Positions 45,134-52,992 of a DNA stretch of 64,000 nt are shown here, in pieces; the first letter of the stretch is position 1, and every line of letters begins with the position of its first letter. The notes beneath the pieces are model-generated. The model ran no database searches, was not told the DNA's origin, and saw only the letters and a program-made list of their open reading frames with translations. A program made the translations under genes and the position numbers. The stretch is from Catellatospora sichuanensis. Lineage in GTDB: Bacteria > Actinomycetota > Actinomycetes > Mycobacteriales > Micromonosporaceae. The stretch lies in assembly GCF_007483665.1 (NCBI RefSeq), contig NZ_ML660188.1:253105-317104 (forward strand), given 5' to 3'.

Positions 45134-46789
45134 TCAGGCGCTGGTGGCACGGGTGGCGGCGTGCCGTCCGGCCAGGAAGCCGAAGACGGTCGCCGGGCCG
45201 ATGGTCGAGCCGGGGCCCGGATAGGTGCGGCCCATGACGGAGGCGGTGCTGTTGCCCGCGCCGTAGAGCCCGGCGATCGGTGCGCCGTCGCCGTCGAGGA
45301 CCCGGGCGTGTTCGTCGGTGAGCAGGCCGCCCTTGGTGCCGAGGTCGCCCGGCACGAGCTGGATCGCGGTGAACGGGCCCTTCTCCAGCGGGCCGAGGTT
45401 CGGGTTCGGCTTGACGCGTGGGTCGCCGTAGTAGTTGTCGTACGCGGTGCGCCCGCGCCCGAAGTCCTCGTCGACGCCACTGCGGGCGAAGCCGTTGAAC
45501 CGGTCGACGGTGGCCCGCAGCGCCGCCGGGTCCATGCCCAGCTCGACCGCCAGTGCCTCGACAGTCTCGGCCGAACGGACCGTGCCGGCCTCGCGCAGCT
45601 TCTTGGTGCCCTGCGCCAGTGCACTGAACAGGTAACGACGGCGGTGGCGGGCGTCGACGATCATCCAGCTCGGAATGGCCGGGACGGTCTTGTCGCGATC
45701 GAGCATCGCGTGGCCGAAGTCGATGTAGCTGGCCGACTCGTTGGTGTAGCGCCCGCCGTTGGAGTCCACCACGATGCTGAACGGCATCGAGCGCTCGGAG
45801 ACCACGAACTGGGTCGAACCGTCGGGCATCGGCACCGACGGCCCCCACCACGCGTCGTCCATGAGGGCGAGCTGCGCGCCGACGGACTCGGCGATGCGGA
45901 TCGGGTCGCCGAGGTCGCCGTCGGCAGCGGAGGTGTAGCCGGGGATGCCGTGGTACTTCTGCCGCCACTCGGTGTTGCGGGCGAAGCCTCCGGCGGCCAC
46001 GACGACTCCACCGCGTGCCCGGATGCGCCTGGTGGCCCCGGCTGCGTCGGTGACCACTGCGCCGGTGACCGCGCCGCCCTCGACGACGAGTTCGGTGAGC
46101 GGCGTCTTGAGCAGCACCTCGGTGCCCTGGCGGGTGACGATCGCCATCAGGTGGGCGGACAGGCCCGCGCCGATGCCGTGCAGGCGCTTGCCGCGGGCGA
46201 AGCCCCACAGCGTCCGGAACACGAACTGCGCGCCGCGTACGAAGCCGGAGAACGTCGACCAGGCGCGGACGAGCAGCCATACGTCGTCGGTCTTGAGCGG
46301 CACGGGCGGCGTCGCGCCGCGGAAGCGGGCGGTCTCCAGCCAGGGCCCGAGACGGCGTACGTCGAACGGCTCGGACTCGATGCCGCGGCCGATCATGCCG
46401 CCGGGCCGGTCCGGATAGTAGTCGGGGTACTCCGGCGCGTCGGCCCAGGTCACCCCGAGCCGCTCCAGGGCGTGGTAGACCTCGGGCACCGTCTCGACGA
46501 ACGCGCGCCGCCGCGTGTCGGAGCTGGCCGGACCGGCGTCGCCGATGGCCGCCTCCAGGTAGGTCAGCGCCTTGTCGACCGAGTCCTCGCGGCCCTCGGC
46601 GAGCATGAGCGGGTTGGTGGGCATCCACAGCCCGCCGCCGCTGAGCGAGGTGGTGCCGCCCCAGGTGGCGGTGCTCTCCACGACCGTGACCGTGCGGCCG
46701 GCGTCGGCGGCGGCGATGGCGGCGGTGAGGCCGGCCGCGCCCGTGCCGACGACGAGTACGTCGACTTCCTTGTCCCAAGCGGTGCCCAT
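45134..46789 (-). CDS. FAD-dependent 3-ketosteroid-delta1-dehydrogenase-like enzyme
   Basis: 551 residues. N-terminal FAD dinucleotide motif VVGTGAAGLTAAIAAADAG, then GGTTSLSGGGLWMPTNP. The C-terminus has YGAGNSTASVMGRTYPGPGST, the KstD active-site region with its Tyr and Gly. The protein is close in length to KstD and to 3-ketosteroid-4-dehydrogenase types; which bond is oxidised cannot be decided from sequence. It is the first gene of an operon with an SDR and is divergent from a TetR regulator with twin operators. No full steroid catabolic cluster is present in the window. Confidence 0.85.
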   Translation of the reverse strand: MGTAWDKEVDVLVVGTGAAGLTAAIAAADAGRTVTVVESTATWGGTTSLSGGGLWMPTNPLMLAEGREDSVDKALTYLEAAIGDAGPASSDTRRRAFVETVPEVYHALERLGVTWADAPEYPDYYPDRPGGMIGRGIESEPFDVRRLGPWLETARFRGATPPVPLKTDDVWLLVRAWSTFSGFVRGAQFVFRTLWGFARGKRLHGIGAGLSAHLMAIVTRQGTEVLLKTPLTELVVEGGAVTGAVVTDAAGATRRIRARGGVVVAAGGFARNTEWRQKYHGIPGYTSAADGDLGDPIRIAESVGAQLALMDDAWWGPSVPMPDGSTQFVVSERSMPFSIVVDSNGGRYTNESASYIDFGHAMLDRDKTVPAIPSWMIVDARHRRRYLFSALAQGTKKLREAGTVRSAETVEALAVELGMDPAALRATVDRFNGFARSGVDEDFGRGRTAYDNYYGDPRVKPNPNLGPLEKGPFTAIQLVPGDLGTKGGLLTDEHARVLDGDGAPIAGLYGAGNSTASVMGRTYPGPGSTIGPATVFGFLAGRHAATRATSA

Positions 46790-46823
46790 GACGCCTCCGT
46801 CTGACGGCCGTGGCCGAACTGGA

Positions 46824-46837
46824 TAGCCGATCGGCTA
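46824..46837. promoter_or_regulatory. TetR-type operator, copy 1
   Basis: Perfect 14-bp palindrome TAGCCGATCGGCTA in the divergent gap. An identical copy lies 25 bp away centre to centre. Confidence 0.75.
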
Positions 46838-46848
46838 GGCGGCAAAGC

Positions 46849-46862
46849 TAGCCGATCGGCTA
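46849..46862. promoter_or_regulatory. TetR-type operator, copy 2
   Basis: Second perfect TAGCCGATCGGCTA, 60 bp before the TetR start codon. Twin sites suggest two dimers binding on nearly the same face and controlling both directions. Confidence 0.75.
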
Positions 46863-46922
46863 TCCGGGCGCAAGATGCGGTTAGGATCACCCCGGCGAGC
46901 TGATCGACGGACGGAGGCACCG

Positions 46923-47546
46923 ATGGCGGGGCGCGGCGCACGGCCCGATCGGCCGGCCCGGGAACGGGTACTGGAGGCGGCGCTCGACCTGTTCGCCGAG
47001 CACGGCGTAAGCGGCACCTCGCTGCAGATGATCGCCGACCGGATGGGCGTGACGAAGGCGGCCGTCTACCACCAGTTCCACACCAAGGAGGACATCGTCT
47101 TCGCGGTCGTCGGGCCCGCGCTCGACCGGCTGCTCGAGATCGCCGACGCGATCGACGCCGAGCCGGACCACGAGCAGCGGTTCACCGAGACCCTCGCCGG
47201 CATCATCGACCTGATCGTCACGCATCGCCGCCTGGCCGCGATCGTGCAGTTCGACCCGATGGTCGCGCGGCTGGTCCGAGGACATCCGGCGCACGCGTCG
47301 TTCGAGCGGATCCGAGCCCTGTTCACCGGGCCGGACCCGGACGCCGCCGCGTTGGTGGCCGCCGCCATGGTCAGCGGCGGGCTGATCGTGGCCGGGGTCG
47401 ACCCGGCACTGATGCGGCTCGGCGACGACGAGCTGCGCGAGCACCTGTTCGACACGGCAGCGCGGCTGCTGCGGCCGATGCCTACCGGCCTGCCGCCCGC
47501 CAGGGCGCGGGGCGCCCGTGCAGCCACCACTCCAGCGTCCGGGTGA
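46923..47546 (+). CDS. TetR-family transcriptional regulator
   Basis: 207 residues from ATG 46923, GGAGG 6 nt upstream. N-terminal helix-turn-helix TSLQMIADRMGVTKAAVYHQFHTKEDI, then a helical ligand domain with no metal or Cys motif. Divergent from the ketosteroid dehydrogenase-like/SDR operon, with two identical palindromes between, so it is probably a local autoregulated repressor. The last 65 nt overlap the 3' end of the convergent monooxygenase-domain gene. Confidence 0.9.
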   Translation: MAGRGARPDRPARERVLEAALDLFAEHGVSGTSLQMIADRMGVTKAAVYHQFHTKEDIVFAVVGPALDRLLEIADAIDAEPDHEQRFTETLAGIIDLIVTHRRLAAIVQFDPMVARLVRGHPAHASFERIRALFTGPDPDAAALVAAAMVSGGLIVAGVDPALMRLGDDELREHLFDTAARLLRPMPTGLPPARARGARAATTPASG

Positions 47547-48075
47547 TCCACGGCAGCATCAGATAGGTCATCAGCGGGGTCAGGCACAGTGTGATGACCA
47601 GGGTGCGGACCACGAGCACGGTCCCGGCCAGGTATCGGACCGCGAGCGCGTTGGCCAGCAGGCTGAGTGGGAAGAACACCAGCCAGATGGTGACCGCCTG
47701 CTTCCACCGCGGCGGGGCGGGCGCGCGCGCCTCCTCGATGCTGTGCTCCTGCGGCGGGTCGAACCAGCCTTCGATGCCCGTACGCCGTTCAGTGCGGGCG
47801 TGCTCGACGATGCCCTGGGCCGACGACAGCCACCACTGCCGCTGTGACGACTCCTCCCAGGTCCGCAGCGCGTCTGCGTCGGCGAACCGGTAGAGCATGT
47901 GCCACTCGGTGGAGCCGGGCCCCGGCCGCACCCACCCTGCCCCCAGGAACCCGGGGAACTCCTCGGCCAGCGTCGTGCCCGCCCGCATCCACGCGATCAT
48001 CTCCCGGGCGTGGGAGGGGTCGGCGCGGCGCGTGATGGCGATGGTCACCGGTACGGCGCCGTTGCTGCTGGTCAT
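47482..48075 (-). CDS. Antibiotic biosynthesis monooxygenase (ABM) domain protein with two C-terminal TM helices
   Basis: 197 residues from ATG 48075. Residues 1-100 form an ABM-like ferredoxin fold (VTIAITRRADPSHAREMIAWM, EWHMLYRFADADALRTWEES). Then a linker and two TM helices (about 130-150 and 155-180), ending in a basic tail. ABM proteins are small heme- or quinone-related monooxygenases or simple dimers; the membrane anchor is common in one actinobacterial subgroup. The 3' end overlaps the TetR gene by 65 nt in the opposite sense. Confidence 0.85.
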   Translation of the reverse strand: MTSSNGAVPVTIAITRRADPSHAREMIAWMRAGTTLAEEFPGFLGAGWVRPGPGSTEWHMLYRFADADALRTWEESSQRQWWLSSAQGIVEHARTERRTGIEGWFDPPQEHSIEEARAPAPPRWKQAVTIWLVFFPLSLLANALAVRYLAGTVLVVRTLVITLCLTPLMTYLMLPWITRTLEWWLHGRPAPWRAAGR

Positions 48076-48272
48076 GCCTCCATCTTGCGCGAGCGGACGG
48101 GGCGGCGATGTCACCGAGATCGCGATCGGGACGCGTTCTTCGTCACCTCGGCGTCCGCTTCCGCGAGGACGTGTACGAGTGCGGGCCAGCCGACGCTGCC
48201 CCGAGTTGGCGATATCGTCAGAACTCGGACGACCGTAGGGGCCGAGATGATCAGCCACACAGTTGGCAGCCG

Positions 48273-49301
48273 ATGAACCGACCAGGACGACCCGGCCCCG
48301 ACGAGCCGGAGGTGCCGGTCGCCGGGGACGAACCGCAGTCCTTCGGCCTCGGGTTCCCGCTTCCCGGCGACGCCCGCGGGTCCGACAGCTTCCTGACCGT
48401 GTTCGTCGCGCTCGGGGCAAATCTGCTGATCGCGGTCGCGAAGACGGCCGCTGCCCTGATCACCAGGTCGGCGTCGCTGACCGCGGAGGCGGCGCACTCC
48501 TGGGCGGACACCGGCAACGAGGTGTTCCTGGTCGTGGCCAACCGCCGGGCGGCCCGGCCAGCCGACCGGGAGCATCCGCTCGGACACGGCCGCGAGGCCT
48601 ACGTGTGGTCGCTGTTCGCCGCGGTCGGGCTGTTCGTGGCCGGTGGCGCTTTCTCGATCACACACGGCGTCGGCCAGCTGCGCGCGCCCTCCCCCGCCGA
48701 CGACTTCATCGTGGGGTACGCGGTGCTGGCGGTCTCGTTCGTGCTGGAGGGGGTGTCGTTCCGGCAGTCCGTACGCCAGGCCAGGGCTGACGCCGCGACG
48801 ATGCAGCGCGACCTCATCGAGCACGTGCTGGCCACGTCCGACCCCGCGTTGCGGGCCGTGTTCGCCGAGGACGCCGCCGCACTGATCGGCCTGCTGCTGG
48901 CCACCGCCGGGCTGGCCGCCCACCAGCTGACGGGCTCACCGGTGCCGGACGCCGTCGGGTCGATCCTGGTCGGGATCCTGCTCGTGGTGGTCGCGGTGGT
49001 GCTCATCAACCGCAACCGCAGGTTCCTCGTCGGGGAGGAGGCCGATCCGCGGGTGCGGGCCGCGGTCCTGCGGGCGCTGCTGGCCATGCCCGAGGTCGCG
49101 CGGGTGACCTACCTGCGGCTGGAGGTGGTCGGCCCGCGAATGATCTCCGTGGTGGGCGATGTCGACCTCGCCGGTGACGACGTCGAGTCCCACGTGGCCG
49201 TACGCCTGCGCGCGCTGGAGGCGAAGGTCAGCTCGTCGCCCGCCGTGGCGGGCACGGTGCTCAGCCTCTCCGCGCCGGACGAGCCGTCGTTGACAGTATG
49301 A
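48273..49301 (+). CDS. Cation diffusion facilitator (CDF) transporter
   Basis: 342 residues from ATG 48273. About six TM helices between 40 and 260, with HSWADTGNE carrying the His/Asp metal site in TM2 and AVFAEDAAALIGLL in TM5 giving the second acidic site, then a cytoplasmic C-terminal domain (RVTYLRLEVVGPRMISVVGDVDL). It probably exports Zn, Fe or Mn with protons. Divergent from the ABM gene; convergent with the esterase gene behind the hairpin at 49370-49413. Confidence 0.85.
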   Translation: MNRPGRPGPDEPEVPVAGDEPQSFGLGFPLPGDARGSDSFLTVFVALGANLLIAVAKTAAALITRSASLTAEAAHSWADTGNEVFLVVANRRAARPADREHPLGHGREAYVWSLFAAVGLFVAGGAFSITHGVGQLRAPSPADDFIVGYAVLAVSFVLEGVSFRQSVRQARADAATMQRDLIEHVLATSDPALRAVFAEDAAALIGLLLATAGLAAHQLTGSPVPDAVGSILVGILLVVVAVVLINRNRRFLVGEEADPRVRAAVLRALLAMPEVARVTYLRLEVVGPRMISVVGDVDLAGDDVESHVAVRLRALEAKVSSSPAVAGTVLSLSAPDEPSLTV

Positions 49302-49369
49302 GCCGCGCTCGCTGCGGGGCCCACGGCGCGACCACCGGCGCTGCCGATCCGGGCCGCCGTCGAGGCCGG

Positions 49370-49413
49370 GCCGGTCAGGGGACGTGCGGTCGTGCGCACA
49401 TGCCCTGACCGGC
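49370..49413. terminator. Bidirectional hairpin between the CDF and esterase genes
   Basis: GCCGGTCAGGG (49370-49380) pairs perfectly with 49403-49413 over a 22-nt loop that can itself pair in part. It sits between two convergent stops at 49301 and 49460. Confidence 0.65.
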
Positions 49414-49459
49414 GTCCTACGTCGAAAACCGGTGCAGGCGGTGGAAGGAACCGCCTGTG

Positions 49460-51163
49460 TCAGGGAGTGGCGCAGGCGGCGACGGACGGAACCGTCGTGT
49501 CGCCGTTGGGCCTGCCGGCCTGGAAACCCCAGGTGGTGCCGGCGCCGGCACCGAGATTGGCGTTCTGGCCGGTGACGCCGCGAGCCGTGACGGTCTGGCC
49601 GCTGACGGTCACGGTGGCGTTCCATGATCCGGTGATGACGTGTCCTGCGGGCAGCGTGAGGGTGACGGTCCATCCGCTGATGGCCGCGGTGCCGGTGTTG
49701 GTGACCGTGTTGGGTTGCATGACGTAACCGCCGCCCCACCCGGTCTGCAGGGTCAGTGTCGCGGAGCAGCCCCCGGTGCCTCCGGCGGTTCGGACCGTGC
49801 CGGCGGCGGAGAACGTAGAGGTGTTGCCGGCCGCGTCACGGGCACGGATCTGGTATCGGTAGTCGGTCGCCGCGCTCAGCCCGGTGTCGGTGAAGGCGGC
49901 GGTGGTCGAGGTGCCGACCGGGGTGAAGCTGCCGCCATACCCGGGTGCCCGGTACACCTCATAACCGGCGACGCCCACATTGTCGGTCGACACCGTCCAG
50001 ACCAGACCGACGCTCGTGGTGGTGGTCGTCGGCGCGGTAGGTGTGCCGGGCACGGTGGGCGGCTGCGTGTCCTGCGGACACGGCGGCGGCAGCGCGCTAA
50101 CCGGTGCGGTGAAGGCGGAGGTGTTGCCTGCCGCGTCGCGGGCGCGAACCTGGTACTGGTACATGCCGTTCAACGTGTCGGTGAACGGTGGCGCGGCCGC
50201 CGTGCCGATCGACGTGAACGCACCGCCGTTCAGGGAGCGGAACACGTCGTAGCCGGTGACCGCGACGTTGTCGGTGGACGCTGCCCAGCGCACGGTGACC
50301 CTGAGGCTGCAGTCGACGGTGGCGGTGAGCCCGGTGGGGGTGCTCGGAGGTGTGGCGTCGCCGGGCGTGCTCCCGCCGAGCAGCGGGACCAGCGCGGGAT
50401 ACCAGCGGTCCGACATCTTCTGGAAGCCCGAGTCGTCGGGGTGCACGCCGTCACTGGTATCGGCGGCGGTGTCGAAGCCGGTGAACTGGTCCACGACGGT
50501 GATCGGCGACTGGGCCGTCGTCCTGCTCGCCACCCAGCCGGGGATGGCACTGTTGAGCGCGGCGACACCCGACGGGCACCAGGCGCATCCGCTCGGCGTC
50601 ATCGGGATGATCTGGGCCACCAGGATCTTCGTCGCCGGGTTGCTCGCGCGCATCTGGTCGACGAGCTTGCCGTACGCGGTGAGGATCGTCGCCGTCGGCG
50701 TGTTGCCCCAGATGTCGTTGGTGCCCAGGTGCATGAGCACGACATCGGGATGCGTGGCGGCCAGCCATCCCGGCAGCTGGTTCTGGTCGGCGATGCCGAC
50801 GGCCCGGTATCCGCCGTGGCCTTCGTTGTCGCCGTCCCAGCTCGCGAGGTTGCAGCCGCCACCCGGCTGGGTGCCGACGAAGTCGATGTCGCGGTAGCCG
50901 TTGCGTTGCAGGCGGTCCCAGAGCACGGCGCGCCAGCATCCGGGGCCACCCGTGATGGAGTCGCCGAGCGGCATGATCCGGACCGGGGTCGCGGCCTGGG
51001 CAGGGGAAACGCCGACCACCGCAACAGCGATCATGATCGCGAGCGCGGACAGCGCGGCCAGGGCGGAGCGGGTGGCTCTGTTTCGTACCGGATGCGTCGG
51101 GTGTGGAGTGGGCAGGGTTTCGTGGCGTGCGACCCGTTGCAGGTCAGGGCGGGGTCGAGACAT
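49460..51163 (-). CDS. Secreted SGNH/GDSL esterase with two FN3 domains and CBM2
   Basis: 567 residues from ATG 51163, GGAGG upstream. Long signal peptide (to about 57). SGNH hydrolase with Ser69 (MPLGDSITGG), Gly-Thr-Asn-Asp at 147-150 (GTND), Asp238 and His241 (SDGVHPDD). Two fibronectin type III domains (about 265-360 and 370-455) and a C-terminal CBM2 (about 468-567). A carbohydrate esterase acting on plant polysaccharide, such as an acetyl-xylan or related esterase, is most likely. A CebR-like operator upstream supports control by cello-oligosaccharides. Confidence 0.9.
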   Translation of the reverse strand: MSRPRPDLQRVARHETLPTPHPTHPVRNRATRSALAALSALAIMIAVAVVGVSPAQAATPVRIMPLGDSITGGPGCWRAVLWDRLQRNGYRDIDFVGTQPGGGCNLASWDGDNEGHGGYRAVGIADQNQLPGWLAATHPDVVLMHLGTNDIWGNTPTATILTAYGKLVDQMRASNPATKILVAQIIPMTPSGCAWCPSGVAALNSAIPGWVASRTTAQSPITVVDQFTGFDTAADTSDGVHPDDSGFQKMSDRWYPALVPLLGGSTPGDATPPSTPTGLTATVDCSLRVTVRWAASTDNVAVTGYDVFRSLNGGAFTSIGTAAAPPFTDTLNGMYQYQVRARDAAGNTSAFTAPVSALPPPCPQDTQPPTVPGTPTAPTTTTTSVGLVWTVSTDNVGVAGYEVYRAPGYGGSFTPVGTSTTAAFTDTGLSAATDYRYQIRARDAAGNTSTFSAAGTVRTAGGTGGCSATLTLQTGWGGGYVMQPNTVTNTGTAAISGWTVTLTLPAGHVITGSWNATVTVSGQTVTARGVTGQNANLGAGAGTTWGFQAGRPNGDTTVPSVAACATP

Positions 51164-51198
51164 GGGCGTGCCTCCGGGAGTGTGTTCGGCTTCGTCGA

Positions 51199-51212
51199 TG
51201 GAAGCGCTCCCA
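51199..51212 (-). promoter_or_regulatory. CebR-like cellobiose operator
   Basis: On the minus strand TGGGAGCGCTTCCA, one base from the CebR/CelR box TGGGAGCGCTCCCA of actinobacterial cellulose genes. It lies 35 bp before the esterase start. Confidence 0.7.
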
Positions 51213-51252
51213 CCCTGCGCTGACGCCGGACCAAAGTCAAGCCGAAGCGAGC

Positions 51253-52992
51253 TCAGGCCTTGTCGCCGTGCCAGGACCGCCACAACGCCGCGTACGCCCC
51301 GCCCGCCCGGACCAGCTCGTCATGGCTGCCCAGCTCGCTGATCCGGCCGTCGGCGAGCACGGCGACCCGGTCGGCGTCGTGTGCGGTGTAGAGGCGGTGC
51401 GCGATGGCGATCACGGTCCGTCCTTGCAGGACCGCGCCGAGCGAGCGTTCGGTGCGCCGGGCGGTCGTCGGGTCCAGCGCCGCGGTCGCCTCGTCGAGGA
51501 TCAGCGTGTGCGGATCGGCCAGCACCAGCCGTGCCAGCGCCACCTGCTGCGCGTCGGCCGGGTTCAGCGCCCGCGCGCCGTCGCCGAGTTCGGTGTCGAG
51601 GCCGTCGGGCAGGTCGGCGTACCAGTCCGCGCCCACCGCGGCGAGCGCGCCGAGCATGTCGTCGTCGGTGGCGCCGGGCGCGGAGAAGGCGAGGTTGTCG
51701 CGCAGCGTGCCGATGAAGACGTGGTGTTCCTGGGTGACCAGGGCGATGCGGCGGCGGCGTTCGGCCGGGTCGAGGTCGGTCACCGGGACGCCGCCGAGGC
51801 TGACCTCGCCTTCGCGGGGCGCATCGATCCCGGCCAGCAGGCGGGCCAGTGTCGACTTGCCCGCGCCGGAAGGCCCGACGATGGCGAGCCGCTCGCCCGG
51901 GCGCACCTCCAGGTCGATGCCGTGCAGCACGTCGTGGCCGCCGGCGTAGCGGAACCGCGCGCCGCGGACCGTGAGCCGCTGGCCGGGCGGGGCCGAGGCG
52001 ACTCCGCGGGGCTCGGGCGGGACCAGGCCGATGCCGAGCACGCGGGCCAGTGAGGCGACACCCCGCTGGGCCTGCTCCAGAAAGATCATGATGTGGTCGA
52101 TCGGTTCGATCGCCTGCTGCGCGTAGAGGGTCGCCGCCACGACCGCGCCGAGGGTGACCCAGCCCTCGCTGAGGAAGAACCCGCCCGCGAGCAGCATCGC
52201 CGCGGCGGGCAGCGCGTAGCCGGACTCGACGACCGGGAAGAAGACGCTGCGCAGCGCCAGCGTCGCCCGGCGCGTCGTCCACTGCCGAGCGATCCGCGCG
52301 GTGCCGTCGCGGGTCCGGTCCTCGGTCAGCCGCAGCGCCTCCACGGTCCGCGCGCCCTCGGCGGTCGCGGTCAGCGACTCCGTGAGCTCCGAGCTCGCCT
52401 CGCCCTCGGCCAGGTAGGCCTGCGGGGCCCGGCGCAGATACCAGCGGGCGACGGCGACCGACGTCGGCGCGCCGGCGAGGATGAGCAGCCCGAGCAGCGG
52501 GTGCAGCAGGAACACGGCCGTGATGACCAGGAGGAGCTGGATCACCGAGATGACCACGATCGGCACGACCTGGCGGACTGCGTTGCCGACGGTGGCGACG
52601 TCGACGGAGCTGCGGGTGGCGAGGTCGCCGGTGCCGGCCCGCTCGACCACGGCGATCGGCAGGCGCAGCGTACGCGCGACGAAATCCTCGCGCAGCCGGG
52701 CGTTGGCGCGTTCGCCGAACCGGTTGCCGACGTTCTGGGCGGTGCGGAACAGGAGGATCTGTGCCAGCACGCACCCCGCCATGACCAGGGCGTACGTGTC
52801 CACGTCAGAGGCGGTCGCGCCGACGGAGACCTGGTCGACGATCCGTCCCACCAGCCACGGTGCGGCGAGTCCGGCAGCCGCGGCGGCGACGTACAGCGCG
52901 AGCGCGAGGCTCAGGGACCTCTTCTCGGTCCGGGCCAGCTCGGCCACCGACCGGCGGACGGTCGCCTTGTCGGCGACGGGCAGCGCCTTCAT
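51253..52992 (-). CDS. ABC exporter half-transporter with active ATP site and degenerate signature
   Basis: 579 residues: six-helix membrane domain (to about 320) and nucleotide-binding domain. Walker A GPSGAGKS (373-380) and Walker B LILDEAT (498-503) are intact, but the signature LSGGQ is replaced by LNPAD (476-480). The second gene of the operon; its start overlaps the end of the partner gene by 4 nt. With the partner's intact LSGGQ it would form one competent ATP site. Likely exports a drug or lipid-like molecule; cargo unknown. Confidence 0.9.
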   Translation of the reverse strand: MKALPVADKATVRRSVAELARTEKRSLSLALALYVAAAAAGLAAPWLVGRIVDQVSVGATASDVDTYALVMAGCVLAQILLFRTAQNVGNRFGERANARLREDFVARTLRLPIAVVERAGTGDLATRSSVDVATVGNAVRQVVPIVVISVIQLLLVITAVFLLHPLLGLLILAGAPTSVAVARWYLRRAPQAYLAEGEASSELTESLTATAEGARTVEALRLTEDRTRDGTARIARQWTTRRATLALRSVFFPVVESGYALPAAAMLLAGGFFLSEGWVTLGAVVAATLYAQQAIEPIDHIMIFLEQAQRGVASLARVLGIGLVPPEPRGVASAPPGQRLTVRGARFRYAGGHDVLHGIDLEVRPGERLAIVGPSGAGKSTLARLLAGIDAPREGEVSLGGVPVTDLDPAERRRRIALVTQEHHVFIGTLRDNLAFSAPGATDDDMLGALAAVGADWYADLPDGLDTELGDGARALNPADAQQVALARLVLADPHTLILDEATAALDPTTARRTERSLGAVLQGRTVIAIAHRLYTAHDADRVAVLADGRISELGSHDELVRAGGAYAALWRSWHGDKA

